Shown here one piece after another: positions 10,293 to 23,033 of a stretch of 64,000 nucleotides of DNA. The notes below the pieces were generated by a model that made no database searches, was not told the DNA's origin, and was given only the letters and a program-made list of their open reading frames with translations. Position 1 is the first letter of the stretch, and each line of letters opens with the position of its first letter. The position numbers and the translations under genes were made by a program. Location: NCBI RefSeq assembly GCF_026230105.1, contig NC_079486.1, forward strand, positions 3,100,001 to 3,164,000. The letters run 5' to 3'. The stretch is from Diorhabda sublineata. Lineage: Eukaryota > Arthropoda > Insecta > Coleoptera > Chrysomelidae.

Positions 10293-12204
10293 ACTATTAT
10301 GATTATTTGTATTTACTACCAACTCTGGAAGTTTCCTTTCAAGCCATTTTCAAGGTAAGTTCATCCTCAAACTTACGCTTATTTACATATACTTCCCATT
10401 TGTACCTATCCATTAGTTTTTTATCACTTTTCTTTCCGAATCAATCTTCTCACCATCTTATATCTTTGGATCATTATTCTCGATCATCCAACTTTTATTT
10501 TCATTCTCTTTTTCCATTGTTCCTTTCTAAAATGTAACATAAACTTTTGACTTTAAACAGCCCTTCAAAAAAAATTCACAGCAATTAAATTTGGTGATAT
10601 AACCTATTCCGTATTTTCCAGAATTTTAAAAAAACAGACTAAAAAATTATTTTTCTTATGGATGTTTGGTACAATGAACTCTAGTTGTAGAAAAATCTGC
10701 GGGACTTTGAGCCGTAAGGGATTTTAAATTATTATAACTGTGTTAACGAGGGAAACTATTAGCTTTTGTATGCACAACTCTGCGCGCGATTTCCCAGGTT
10801 GTTGTGTCTGAAATATACGTGACCACAAAACTGAACTCTTAGTATTTAAAGCCTCATGATATTTCTGACAATTCCGGTATTAAGTTTAATCAAAAATTCC
10901 ATCGGACGAAGAATAAAAATTAATTAAATTTTGAGTTTTGGACTGGTATTCGTTTGAACGTAATAGCATCCCAAAAGCCGTTGGGTTATAAAACGACGAC
11001 GCGCAGTCATTACCATTTTTAAATTACCCAATCAAAAAGAAGAATTAAATAATTGATGTTTCTTGAACAGAAAGGATTTTTCAAATTTCGAAAATGTTCA
11101 TTTGTGGACAATTTAAACCTACGAACTTTTGATTTGAGGTTAACTCAATAATTAAATCACCGCGCGTTGTTCAACACGATACATTTTGATACTGAATTCG
11201 AGATATGACGTTATTAATTTTTATTTTTGATAACGAGCTTTTGGACGGTACAATTTATCTCGAAATAATGCTTGAAATTAATTAGAGGGAATCCAAAAGA
11301 GCTGATATCAGATCTCATCCTTTCAGAAAGCTTTCTTAAACACAGCTTCGTTTACCATGTGAATTTTTTTCCAAAAATAAATACAATAAACGGCTATAAA
11401 AATTGTTTGGATTGTCCTCCTCAAGTTGTTTGGTCTTTAATTGACTTGTTTCACGATAAAAAATATTATTAAGGAGCTTTCATATTTTTTCTGGGAATTC
11501 TGATCAAATAACTCATAAATCGCGCGAAAAAGAATTAACAAAAAACAAACTGGATTTTGAATTTATAAAACTGTTCGTGCAATAACGAAAATCTCAAAAG
11601 ATAATTAACGCTTCCCCGCGAACTGAATAGTAAACAACTTTTCCAGGTAAACATCGAAATATTTAATTTTCAGAATCAGTTGATTATTCAAAAGTATGAA
11701 TAAACAACAACAGTACACAAAAAATTAATTCCTTGGGGTAACTAAATCGAATAAAGTTACAATTGATTTTTTAAAAATTAGTCAGAGAAAACTTTGTAAG
11801 TAAATAAGTGAAGTTTCCGTTTGTTGATATATCATTGGAATGAATTTTACATTTAACGAATAGCACTTGTCAAATCGTTAAGCAAAAAAAGCGGGCATTT
11901 CAATTCGATAAAGCTTCGTAACAGAAATTTAACATTTCATAATAACTCTTGCGAATATTTTGTTCATCCCCAAAGAATATCGAGTTTGTATGTAGTTTTG
12001 CCCGTTTCTCCAAGGATAAATTCGAAAGAGAATTCTCTCGTGTTTCAATACGAAATTACTTGCAATGCAAATTCAGTTTTATTATAAAATTATGTTTGTA
12101 TATACGTGTATTATAACAAATTTCAATCTCAAGACTTCCTCGAGGAGCTCCATAATCAAACCATCTTATTGTTTCCCATATGGGATTTTACGATGGGTCC
12201 AGTA
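10293..12204. other. single-copy-looking intergenic DNA
   Basis: Very AT-rich with short spurious frames only. No repeat copy inside the window, no domain and no RNA gene were recognised. Confidence 0.5.
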
Positions 12205-12302
12205 TCCCAATATAGTTGGGCTAAAGTATAACTATCATTTATTTATCCCAATAAAGTTGGGCTAAAGTATAACTATCATTTATTTATCCCAATAAAGTTG
12301 CT
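12205..12302. repeat. 41-bp tandem repeat, about 2.3 copies
   Basis: Units start at 12205, 12246 and 12287 with TCCCAATA, then AAGTTGGGCTAAAG and an AT-rich tail. The spacing is exactly 41 bp and the units differ at one or two positions. Confidence 0.85.
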
Positions 12303-12888
12303 CTAACGTTTTTAATAAAGTTTATTTTGAGAGTTATTCACTACGCATAACATATTGTGGGGTTTTATTCTAATATAATTGGAGGATTTTATTGGGGAGT
12401 ATGGGAGACCCAAAATGTTTTATTTTCATTGGTTGTTGTTGATTTATCTATGTCAAACGATTTGACCATACTTTCGTCCTTTTTTTTTATTTGGTTTAAC
12501 TCTTTGTACTTCTTTTTTATTTACTTAATGAGTCTTTCTCGCGCATTTTTAATTTGGGGCTTAACGAAATGGGTCATGTGGATATTTTTTCATTGCAATT
12601 TCAAATTAAACACTGTCTCAGTTCTACCATAAGATTACTTAGTTTAGTAGTTATTTCCGACGCTTATTAAGGGGACCATCGTCATCGGAAAACCGTAAAT
12701 TGGCCGCATTACAACGGGGTCCCTTATCAACTTCCAAACCTTTCCCATTTTATCGTAAGATATATGGAATATACGTCAGAAAATAACTTTTTTTTTATCT
12801 CTTTCAATCTGGACACGTAGAATATGTTACCAATAGAACGATTGTCGATGTGATTACGAAAGTAAATATATTGTATGAGAGGAATTTA
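12303..12888. other. AT-rich intergenic DNA
   Basis: The 12357-12632 open frame is hydrophobic and low-complexity (long poly-T run) with no sign of selection. No gene is called here. Confidence 0.45.
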
Positions 12889-13010
12889 TATAAAACGACG
12901 ATTGTTGTAATGATAATTCGCTGAAATGTTTGACTTCAGTTTTTGTAGACGACAACATGGTTATATAAACGCGAATACATCAGTGTATTTGTGAATGTTG
13001 TCGTTTTATA
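12889..13010. repeat. nested inverted repeats at a block boundary
   Basis: TATAAAACGAC (12889-12899) pairs with GTCGTTTTATA (13000-13010). Inside it, ACGACAACAT (12949-12958) pairs with ATGTTGTCGT (12995-13004). The right end coincides with the start of the repeat block shared with 36770 and 62190. It may be the remnant of a terminal inverted repeat. Confidence 0.4.
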
Positions 13011-13615
13011 CGTGAAGATTAAGTGAATGTAGTTTATGTAATGAAGTAAATTTTGACTGAAAATGTATAAATTTTTAAAATTTTGATTCTTATAGTAGGT
13101 ATGTACAATTATTTTTCACACTTTCTACACCTTTAACTAAGTAATTTGATAAAAATACTCACGTATACAACACAATGTTTTATGTTGATGAATATGCTTT
13201 TAAGGTGTTGGCAAGTGTTTGAATATCTTTTTTAATAATTAGTATAGGCACTACACCAATACTGGAAGTAGTTTACAAATAATTTATTTTTAGGTAAAGG
13301 AGCGTGATTTCTCATTTACCAAAATGGCCTCTAATAAAAAAGAATTGTATGTACTCTAACATATTTACTAATTTCGCTATGGTAGCTTGATCTGAACTGG
13401 GCCTGGAAATTTGTAGTGTAACGTCTGTGAATGTCAAGTTACAAAAAAAGAATTATATTATTGAAGTAGCAACAAGAGAACACCATCTACCCGGCTTTGA
13501 AGATTTTTGCAGTGATTCTATCATTTAGGAAATATTTTTGGAAATTTGATAAAACAGTCCCCTACAACACATTTTTTTTTAAATATTTACCTGTATATAA
13601 TGATTGATATAATAG

Positions 13616-13789
13616 GAGCGTTTGGATGGATTCACATGGGAACCCTTAGTAGTTTTGAGTACCTACCTTATGGAATTGCAAGATAAAGATCATTCAAATG
13701 AACTGTGGTATTTCTGCACAAAAATAAATGATAGAAAAGATCCTCGTATTGTTCTGACACATCTTACTTGTTTTATTCATATTTCTGAG
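13616..13789 (+). pseudogene. exon fragment of an unidentified host gene
   Basis: An AATAG acceptor and a GTAAG donor bound exactly 58 open codons. They include RLDGFTWEPLVVLSTYLMEL and a section ending THLTCFIHISE. The inverted copies at 35982-36156 (175 bp) and 61405-61580 (176 bp) carry small indels that break the frame. This looks like real exon sequence carried by segmental duplication. I do not recognise the gene. Confidence 0.45.
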
Positions 13790-14411
13790 GTAAGAAAATA
13801 AAATATTGAGTAATTTTTGATTGGTTTGATTTAAAGAGACTCCACCCCAATTGTGAAGAATAAGTAACTTGTAGTTTACAATAAATTGATGAAAAATGTT
13901 GCCAGTGAGTTGATATTTGTCTAAATATTAATATTTTTCTACTAAATTTACTTTTAATCAAAATAATTAGTAGTTGCTCATCAATATTTGATATTAAATC
14001 ATATATTTTGTTAAGTATTTTAGGTGACTTCCTTTGAAAATCTCAAACTAGTCTGAAAAAAATAACTTTAGCAATGTCATGTTTCCATCAAATTATTGTC
14101 TTACCAGTTTTTGAATAAGAACTTTCAAGTCACTTACCATTTCATCACTTTGTACAAATTCAACACTATATCTGCCAATGAAACTGAATGAGTAATGAAG
14201 AATTTTCCTGAAAAGTCCTGTATGCATATGACTTGGTTAGTGTAAATTTAGCTTAGGGAATACATTTCAATGCAACTTAATGGTTTATTGCACTCCATGT
14301 CTAAGGTATTTTAGAGTTGTTGATTATTGAAGAAACATGTTCGTTTGAATTGGGTGAGGTAATGCCATTTCTACTGATACATACCCACACACTTTTGTTT
14401 TATTTTTTTAG

Positions 14412-14554
14412 CTTCTCAACAACCAGTTGAAAGTATATTGTTATCAAGTCATTCTAATGGAAGCAAAAACGTTGAGAGAACGAAAAGGGAACAGTATTCT
14501 TTTCAAAACAAGTCCTAAACATCAAAATGTAGGCTTACAGCTGTCCTATGGAAG
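14412..14554 (+). pseudogene. second exon-like fragment in block H
   Basis: A polypyrimidine tract plus AG precedes 14412 and a GTATCT donor follows 14554. One frame reads KVYCYQVILMEAKTLRERKG with no stop; another frame is also mostly open, so the coding frame is not certain. Copies are at 25197-25336 and about 60630-60775 on the minus strand. Confidence 0.35.
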
Positions 14555-15604
14555 GTATCTATTTTATATTAATTATATGTATAAAGAATTTTGAGGGGAC
14601 CACATTTCTAAATGTTTGGGCACATTTGTTCTTAGCTTTTCAACTCTCTGTCATCCTTTACTGTTACGAGATATATAGAATAATTGTAGATAAGTATAAT
14701 TTTGAATATGCCTCTTTCTGTTACTCCTTTTAATTTTGTTGGTACATGTCTTCTTTTTCACTCGATGTATTTTTTATAGATTATCTTCTAAAGCAGAAGA
14801 TCAAAATTCATATTTTCATTATTAAAGTGGAGTTTATCACTCCACTCTATCATAATCCTTTTTTTTTTTCATGTTTAAAACTCATCAGATTGATTCCTTA
14901 TCATATATAGCTGTCATAATAACTCCTGATCTCATTTTTTACATTGCTGACTTGCTGTACCATTATGACAAAAACTTTTTGTAAATTACTGACATCCAAC
15001 CCAATTTTACTTAGAAAATTGTTGAATTTTTAAACAAGATATTTTCTAAAACGACTCATTTCTTCAATAATTCACTTTATTTTCTTCATTTTCCTGATTT
15101 TCATGTCTCTTCTTATTTTAACTTATGCAAGAAGTTATAACTTCATAACTTTCACAGTATGTATTATATCTTAAATATTCATATTATTACAAAAATTCAT
15201 GCGTTTAAAAAAAAGTAATGGTGGTAGGAAGCTTTTGTTTTTTATAAACATCGCTAGAGTGCAGATTTTCTAATGATATATAATTTTTTTTGATATCTTT
15301 TTGCTAACCAGAGTTGTAATTGAACCATTTCGACGAAATTCCAAGTTGCATGATTTGCGAAATTTATCAGTGTAAAGGTGGAAACAATGTAACGGCTTTT
15401 TGTGATGGTTATTGAGCAGCTGTTCCTCTTTATTTATCGAGAACAGATATTAATACATATTTCCATAATGCAGGTACTACAGATGAATTTCTTCTAAATT
15501 TTAATGATTTATTTAATATACTTAAATTTCGTAATAGATTGGCAAAATAAATATTTTATAAACCACTTTGCTCTAAAACAAATTATTATTATTATATATT
15601 TGTA

Positions 15605-16436
15605 GTAGTGTGTATAGAATCGTGTTTAGTTTGAGGTCCGGCCGGCAGAGAGAGCTAGTGTCTATAGAATCGAGTCTAGTTTGGCCTCTGACCGGCAGGA
15701 GTAGCTGGTGTGTATAGAAATCAAACACAAATAGTATTTTTATCAAGATCAACTTGCAGCCGCTAGGTACTTCCAGTTTGACTATTCCTCGCCAGATGGC
15801 GCAAGTTCGTGTTTGGTTAGTTTGGCGATCGGTCAATAGAATCGTGTTTAATTTGACGTTTGGCTAGCGGGAAGCGCTAGTGTCTATGGAATCTTGTTTA
15901 GTTTGGCGTCTGGGCGGCAGAGGTCGCTGGTGTCTACAGAATCGTATTTAATTTGGCGTTTTGCCAGCGAGAGGCGCTTTTGTTAATGGAACCGTGTTTA
16001 ATTTGGCGTCTGGCCGGTAGGGGGCGCTAGTGTCTATAGAATCGTGTTTTAGTTTGGCCATTTGTTGAAATAGGTTTATATGTCTATAGAATCGTGTTTT
16101 AGTTTGGCCATTTGTTGAAATAGGTTTATATGTCTATAGAATCGTGTTTAATTTGACTTTTGGCTAGCGGGAGGCGCCAGTGTCTATGGGAATTTGTTTA
16201 GTTTGGCGTTTGACTCGCTGGGGGCGCTACTGTCTATGGAATCGTGTTTAATTTGGCGTTTGACCGGCAGGAGGCGCTAGTGTCCATAGAATAGTGTTTT
16301 AGCTTGGCGATTGGTCGACAGAGATAGATAGTGTCTATAGAATCGTGTTTAATTTGGCGTTTGGATAGTGGGAGGCGCTAGTGTGTATAGAAATTAAACA
16401 CAAATAGAATTTTTATTTAGTTCAACTTGCGGCCGC
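15605..16436. repeat. 50-bp satellite array, left
   Basis: About a dozen diverged units of about 50 bp, each with TCTATAGAATCGTG, TTTGGCGTCTGG, a CCGGC box and GGCGCTAGTG. The array is GC-rich against its surroundings. A non-satellite insert with GCCAGATGGCGC lies near 15730-15830, and two identical 50-bp units containing AAATAGGTTTATATG are at 16033-16132. The inverted counterparts are 57198-57397 and 58340-59487. Confidence 0.85.
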
Positions 16437-17520
16437 TAAGTTTTGTTAAGACTTGTATAAGGGTCCTATTTACACTTTCCACTTCTCCATTACCTCGTGG
16501 GACTTCACAAGTTGTTAACACATGTTTAATATTTTCTTCTCGACAATATGATTCGAATTTTTCAGAACGGAACGCGGATCCTCTGTCAGATATTATCCTT
16601 GACGGGCTTCCAAATATTTTATACTAAGACAACATATCACTTCTTTCGTCGTGGTCGATTTTGTTGATTTTAGGATGAAACGTTCCTTCTTTCTTTCCTA
16701 CAGGACGAGGTGATATATTTTACGCTATTTTTCAAGACAACATGTCACTTCTTTCGTCGTGGTTTATTTTGTTGGGTAAAGCCACACAAATTTGGAAAAG
16801 TCATCAACTACCACAAAAATGTACTGATATTTTTTTTTGTTGACTTCATTGGTCCTAATTGGTCGACGTGATACCTCTCTAGCGGATCTTCTAGCTTTTG
16901 TATAGGATGAAGCACTCATTCTTTCTTTTCTTCTTTTTTATTCTATAATTTACAAGGTATACAGTTATTTTTAATCGTTTCTATTTTGTCTTTTAGTCTT
17001 GTTGTGTAAAATTCCTTGTTTACTATTTCTTCTGTTTTTTTCTTTCACAAATTTCCTATCTCGTGGACTTTTATTATTATTTTTTGTTCTTTGTTGTTCA
17101 TGTTGTTTGGAATGACAAGTAATTTTAAACCATTATCGTATTTATACAATATATCATGCTCTAAATAAAAATCTTCATACTCTTCTGTAGTCAATATCCT
17201 TTTTATCGCCATTTGAGTACCTCGGTTCGGCCATCCTTTTTTCTCACTAGTCCAATAGGACTAGCGAAATCCGAAAAACTCGTTTTGATTATTACATCTT
17301 TTAACCATTCCTTTATCTATCTATCTACTTCTTCTTTTTCGGATGCCGATAGTCTTCTTGGTCGCTGATAAATCGGTTCTTCGCTTTTCAGTACAATTTT
17401 CACCTCAATATTCGTTGTCTTCGCTTTGAGTGGTTTGTAGTTTTCTATTAATTTCTTCACTTCCTGCCTATTGAACCACGGAAAAGCATGTAGCGCCTAA
17501 CGAGTTCTCCACGGTTCGCA
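16437..17520 (-). pseudogene. Ty3/gypsy-like pol remnant, copy 2
   Basis: Minus-strand integrase core fragment (16437-16627) cut by the satellite at its distal end, the chimeric duplication (16625-16800), the end of RNase H, and the first part of RT (17240-17520). A deletion joins the RNase H tail directly to RKKDGR of the RT near 17222-17228. The inverted copy 56160-57197 has the same deletion; copy 1 does not. Confidence 0.8.
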
Positions 17521-20085
17521 GTCTTTAGAAAAACAAATGTAAAACTTTTATAACTTTGAGTTTTGCATACTTAATGTTGTGACCAATTCTACCTACAGAA
17601 CTTAACGTTGTCATGATTGATTCTACGCAAAATATATAAAATTTGAAAAAAAATAGAAGAGAATAACTCTTTGTCTTTCGTTTATTAAAACTTAATCCTG
17701 TACTTTTCTACTCAGAAAACAAATATGCTATATAAAAAAATATCTCGTTTTTACAGCAAAGGAAAAACCAAATTATCCTCAAAAATGTCCGTTACAATCA
17801 ATACAATATAAACTTATTATTCACCTTAGCTACAGAAAATATTTTGTAATTCAGATAAACTAATTTAATTTCGATAATTATAGTTTGTACAAATGTATTC
17901 TGCCCTTTTTTTATACAAGTATTGTTAGAATGTATCTAAAAAAAATTTGCAGCCTTCCGCCACTGATCACTAGTTCGTGGACTTCGAAAAATACTTCTCA
18001 CATCAGGCTTCCTCCAGATTTAAACTGGCAATTTCACTTATTTCCGATTCCAGTAACCTCGAGTAGATCAGCTCGGAATATGAACAGTGTAGTCTTCTTC
18101 AAATTAGCAGATTTCTCGTAACACTTTATTTTACAATGTTCTGCTGTAGCGTACAGCTCCAAAGACCATTTTAACCACGGAAAGTCTATTAGAATAGCAA
18201 TCACAAAGTGAATGTAGTGGAAAAGCCAGTCCTTCATCAAGTGGATTTGAGAATAACTTTGTGAATGAAGAGGTAAGATGAAAATACCAATTTTTAATAT
18301 AATAATTTCTAAATTTGTCTGTAGGAAAATGTTGCATCTGGTGATCTGATAGAAAAAACCAATCGCGATCAAGTAGAATATACGGATACAGAAAAAAAAT
18401 AGCAGAATAAATAATAAATGAAATTAGTGATTCTAGAACTACTGAGTATATTTACAATACTCCATCTATTAGTATAACAACCAATAATATGAGTAGTTCA
18501 ATTGAATCTTCGCCAAATTGGACATTGATCTCTGATTCTTCACATTCGCAACCAGATTTTGTGAAATCAGGATAAAACAATTGGATTATCTATGGAAACT
18601 CTAGTTCGAAATACACTTTGATTAGATAATGTTCGCCAAAAGCTCCAGGATTAGAATGTTCTATGACTTTGTTCAATAACCGTCGATGAGATCCGGGTCT
18701 TTAAATTTCCATAGATAGTGAATATTCATATCATTAAATTTGTAATTTGGATTGTAAATAAAGTGAATTTGACTTATATTTTGGATTGATTGATGTCTTA
18801 TACCTTTTTATTTTCAAACTAAAACTATTTAGATGATGTTTCTGTTTGCCATTGAATAGTAGAATTTTTCAGAAAATGGGAAGTTTTGAAATTAAGAAAA
18901 GTTACTTCACACACTGACGCTAAATATTCATAGGTTTCTTCAAGATTTTTGCCAACAAAAACCGTTTCGCAGATTGCACCTCAATTAAGCTTATTCCAAT
19001 TATTAAATGGTGGTTTCATGTTGTGTCCAAAACGTATTATATAGAAGATGAAATTATAGATGCAACTGGAAGTTGTATCGTCCAAGGGAATTTCACAGTA
19101 TATCTAGCTTCAGAATTTGCGCCGAAGTAAATCGAATCGAAAAGTGGAATAGTTAAGAAAGTCCAAACCAGAATTTCCAAGATTTAACTTCTTGTAGTAT
19201 ACAGCAACTCTCTATATCTCCGATTGAATTGAACCAGGTAAATATAGTTCAAAGTCACTGTGTAAAACAAGGTGTATAGAAATGCTCCAAGCTGTGTTGA
19301 CCTTAATGAAACAACTTCCTGCACTCCCCGCTCTTCTAGAAGCTCTTGATTGTTCAACTGAAGGTAGAGGAAGTAATGAATGTGCTTTCCTGCACTCTAG
19401 TCTCTCGTAAAAGTTTTCATTCAGTGTCTTAGTTCTGTCTGAGACACTTGGAATAACTTTACCTTCAACTCCAAGCAGAGTACATGGATGTGCACATAGC
19501 TTCTCAACTCAGATACAGAAAATTCAGGAAAAACGAGTCAACATTTGTCCTTACTTTTATACGTTACATCTACAACTTTTCTTGAAATAGGGTGTCCAGT
19601 AAAAATTGAAAATCAAGTACTAGTCTCCTCCCGATTTTTCCAGGTTGGTTTTCACATTTTCCCAGTCGAAATTTCGTTAATTTACTATCACCCTTCTATT
19701 ATGATGAATATTAATTTTAGAAAATACAAGTATAATACAACAACCAAATTTTTTTAGTTTAAATAATTCTTCGCTCACTGCTGTTTTTGAGAGTCTCCAA
19801 AAATTTTCTATCTATTCTTTTTATGATACGCAACAATATTCTACCCTAAATGTTGAAATTCTTGATTTGTGCATCGAAATTACGCGAAAAAATTGCTATT
19901 TTCAAGTTGTTTTATTGGAATTTATTGAAAAATAAATAAAATTGATTGACTTGGACATAAGAAACATTCTCGGCTTGACAGTTGAACAATGAGTTTAGTC
20001 ATATTTATGAAATTTTTGTGCCAAATGGAATTGAGCATCAAATTGACGGAAAGGGGTATAAACATGTTTGGCTCTGCGGTCAACG
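17521..20085. repeat. non-coding repeat block, copy 2
   Basis: Same block as 2269-4250 and, inverted, 53600-56160. Includes a Ser/Thr-rich coding remnant (about 18421-18573) and a frame at 18131-18337 that is identical in protein to its inverted copy at 55341-55547. That reflects recent duplication rather than proven coding. Homology ends at about 20085, just before an alternating CG run (CGCGCGCGC). Confidence 0.65.
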
Positions 20086-20458
20086 TGTTAATCATGGAAT
20101 TACTCGTACGCGCGCGCGCTTTTTTGCATTTATTTTCTACGACACTTTTTCAATTAGAGTTGATTGGTTCGTGTTTATGTATCCATCTTTTTATAGCGAG
20201 AGGAATAAATATGCATTTTGAATAATTAAAAATGTAATAACAAAACTGGTATACATTTTATCACAAAAAAACGTCCAAAAACAATAATGTATATAATATA
20301 TAAAACATGGAAATTCGTAATAAAAGTTGCAGACGGTGGAAGAATGAAGCTGTTAAAGTAACGGCGATGTTCCGAAACTATAATTTTGTATAATGTTCAA
20401 AAAAAACTTATATATATTTAAATAAATTTATTCATACAATTTAACAAATTAAAGTTAT

Positions 20459-21005
20459 TTATTTGAAAAAATTATTATTAATAATAACAGTATGAGCTCT
20501 AATAGTAACTATTCCAACAGCATCTACATTTTCGGAATCATTGTCTGGTTTTTCTTCACGATTAGAAATATCGACTGCGTCTTCATCGAAAGCTACTTCT
20601 AGTTGAGGTACTGTCATATCTTCGTTATCCTTTTCAATAATAGTACCCAGTTTGAGATCTTCTTGTTTATAACTAAAAGGTTTGCTTAACATGATAGGTA
20701 CATTCAGATCTCCAACGCTTCTTTCAACTGGACTCACGAATCTAACGGTTTTATTCGATTTAGCTATTATCGGTTTATCGATGTCGGTCAACGTGGAATT
20801 CGCCGATTGATTCTTCTTTATGGATTTAGCGAAATTACTATAATGTGAAGGTAATTTACGGATTACGCACTATTTACTTTTAGTTATAACGATCGAATCG
20901 TTGGTATTAAGACTTTTTCTACGTAAAGAATGTCTTGGTGGTACTCGAGGTAATTTCTCCAAAAGTACTATGGGGAATGTACATTCCGTTTGCGTGGAAG
21001 TATAG
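20459..21005 (-). pseudogene. unidentified last-exon-like ORF with one stop
   Basis: One minus-strand frame runs from about 21005 to the stop at 20459, broken only by TAG at 20870-20872. The upstream part contains TECTFPIVLLEKLPRVPPRH followed by basic residues. The downstream part contains NKTVRFVSPVERSVGDLN and an acidic tail. AATAAA-type signals follow on the minus strand near 20420-20430. It reads like the terminal exon of a host gene. The protein is not recognised. Confidence 0.45.
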
Positions 21006-22156
21006 TTGGTTGTTCTTCTTAATATATTAATGTTCATTATTATAGTAAACGAATCAGTGATTATGACAGGTGTTAAAACAGATTTGTCAATTTTGATAAA
21101 TAAATTGTCAATTATTGTTGTAGAACTACATATTAGAATGTGGGTTTTTTTACGTAAAAAACAAACACAAGCTTCGATTAAATTTTGAGTTTATGTGAAA
21201 AAAATTTTGAAATAAATGTTATAGATGTTTCAATTTTTTATAACTTTGTCATTTAACTTTTTTCTATGAAACTTCTATAAGACTGCCAAAAATCGTTATA
21301 AACCGTTTTTCATCGAACTATTATTTTTTTTGTTCCAAAAATTATGAACCAAGATTTATGTGCTGATGAATTGTAAACTTTTAATACGAGGGCGGTTCGA
21401 ATATGAGGTAATAACCTTCACTGGTTACATATTTTTGGGATTTCTTCAGAAGGTTTTTGATCCTTGGACAACTTGGATAAACTCCTACATCAAGCTTCAA
21501 CTTCTTCCCGAGCTCTTAAGAGTAGATTCGGAGAGAAGTTTGGGGTTTTGTCAAATCTTCATGAGGAATTATGATGAAAAATATGGAATTATCTTAAATT
21601 GTTTTTGATGTAATCATTCAGACAAGAATCCTGAGAAAAAATCGTAGATGAACTTGAGATTTTTAGTTGGAATTCAACTAGTTTTGTTGGTTTTTATTGG
21701 AAACTTTTTGGTGTGAAAACTCTCTAATTGCCGTGGTTAAGAGACGCCGCGTTTGGGGTAATACTTAGGCAAATAGTCAGACCGAAAATTACGAAGTTAA
21801 AAGAACGAAGTATGTTTTCACGGCAATTACAATTGTCTACAACATCATATCATAATCTAAAATGTTCATTATTTAGTTATATCTTTTCACTTTTTACCGT
21901 TCTGTAAAGGAAAAAAAATCCTATTCTGTAGGATTAATTCATAGAAGTTTTTATGTAATTTCAATATCAAACAAACTTGTTTGTTTAGACCGTTCTATAT
22001 ATGTATGTAAATCAAATTAGTTTTTCACATAAAAACACTGACAACTGCTTTATTTTCATTTTTCTTTAATATCGAACAAGTTTATTTAAATTTTTTTTTG
22101 AAAATAATTTTTAATATTTTCTTAAATTTTCAAACATTACATCTCTAAATCAATTC
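21006..22156. other. intergenic DNA without recognised genes
   Basis: AT-rich. A solitary mariner-like terminal motif (TACGAGGGCGGTTCGA, 21385-21400) has no partner. A short GC-richer stretch at 21720-21800 was not recognised. Frames here are short. Confidence 0.45.
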
Positions 22157-23033
22157 AGCACATTTCTGTGGTACTTGATGACTTTTTCAAATTTGTGTGG
22201 CTTTACCCAACAAAATAAACCACGACGAAAGAAGTGACATGTTGTTTTGAAAAATAGCGTAAAATATATCACCTCGTCCTGTAGGAAAGAAAGAAGGAAC
22301 GTTTCATCCTAAAATCAACAAAATCAACCACGACGAAAGAAGTGATATGTTGTTGTCTTAGCGTAAAATATTGGGAAGCCCGTCAAGGATAATATCTGAC
22401 AGAGGATCCGCGTTCCGCTCTGAAAAATTCGTATCATATTGCCGAGAAGAAAATATTAAACATGTGTTAACAATTTGTGGAGTCCCACGAGGTAATGGAG
22501 AAGTGGAAAGGGTAAATAGGACCCTTATACCAGTCTTAACAAAACTCAGTTTGGAAGAGCCAGGAAAGTGGTACAAATACGTTGACAAAGTACACACTGC
22601 CTCGAATACCACCTATCAGCGAAGCATAAGTACCACACCCTTTGAAGTATATACAACTGATCCAAAATTGAAGAGAAAATTTTTTGATCCTCACGAAATT
22701 GTTAAGGTTAAAGAAAATGATAGATATGACGTTGTTAAAATCGGAGATCACGAGATTATCGCTCTACTCCATCCTACGGCGAAGCACAAATTCTGTAATA
22801 AAAGTGTTTTCTCTCTAACCGGCTTTTTAAGCAAAAAAGAACCCTAGACAACCGAGAAATTCTTTTAGTTATTTATTGCGTTATGCAATTCTGTGGTGAT
22901 ACGAGGATATATTGAAAAATTCTTAGCCTACTATAGAACCAAACAAAATTTCAATGTCAAAATGTTTTATTGCGCAACCAGACCTCCACAGCTTTTATTA
23001 TCTCCTCGTTGGGAGAAAATTTACGACCTATTG
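22157..23033 (+). pseudogene. Ty3/gypsy-like integrase remnant, copy 3
   Basis: Inverted, nearly identical copy of 1-885. It starts in the integrase just before the first catalytic Asp region, passes through the chimeric duplication, and contains the 158-codon frame 22371-22847. That frame has IISDRGSAF and GEVERVNR and ends SKKEP before TAG. One residue differs from the copy at 186-662. About 180 bp beyond the stop are also shared. Confidence 0.85.

Larger units (their letters stand above)
13005..15604. repeat. repeat block H, copy 1
   Basis: Reverse complement of 59765-62190 and of the split copy 24500-25378 plus 35401-36775. The block holds exon-like pieces of an unidentified gene (13616-13789, 14412-14554) separated by introns. 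At 14366-14380 it has the unoccupied form of the site where the EnSpm transposon sits in copy 2. Confidence 0.7.

Noticed and set aside
12357..12632. 91-codon plus-strand open frame
   Set aside because: Phe/Leu-rich translation of T-runs, no homologous copy and no domain; likely chance.
15605..16436. Regularly spaced repeats considered as a CRISPR array
   Set aside because: Units are contiguous, diverged satellite monomers with no unique spacers, in a eukaryotic context.
18131..18337. 68-codon frame identical in protein to 55341-55547
   Set aside because: Identity reflects recent duplication of the whole block; several overlapping frames are equally conserved and no domain is seen.
20112..20121. 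Alternating CG run considered as a regulatory or Z-DNA element
   Set aside because: Only about ten bases long and isolated; no adjoining gene start.
21385..21400. TACGAGGGCGGTTCGA resembling a mariner terminal repeat
   Set aside because: No matching inverted end or transposase within the following kilobases.
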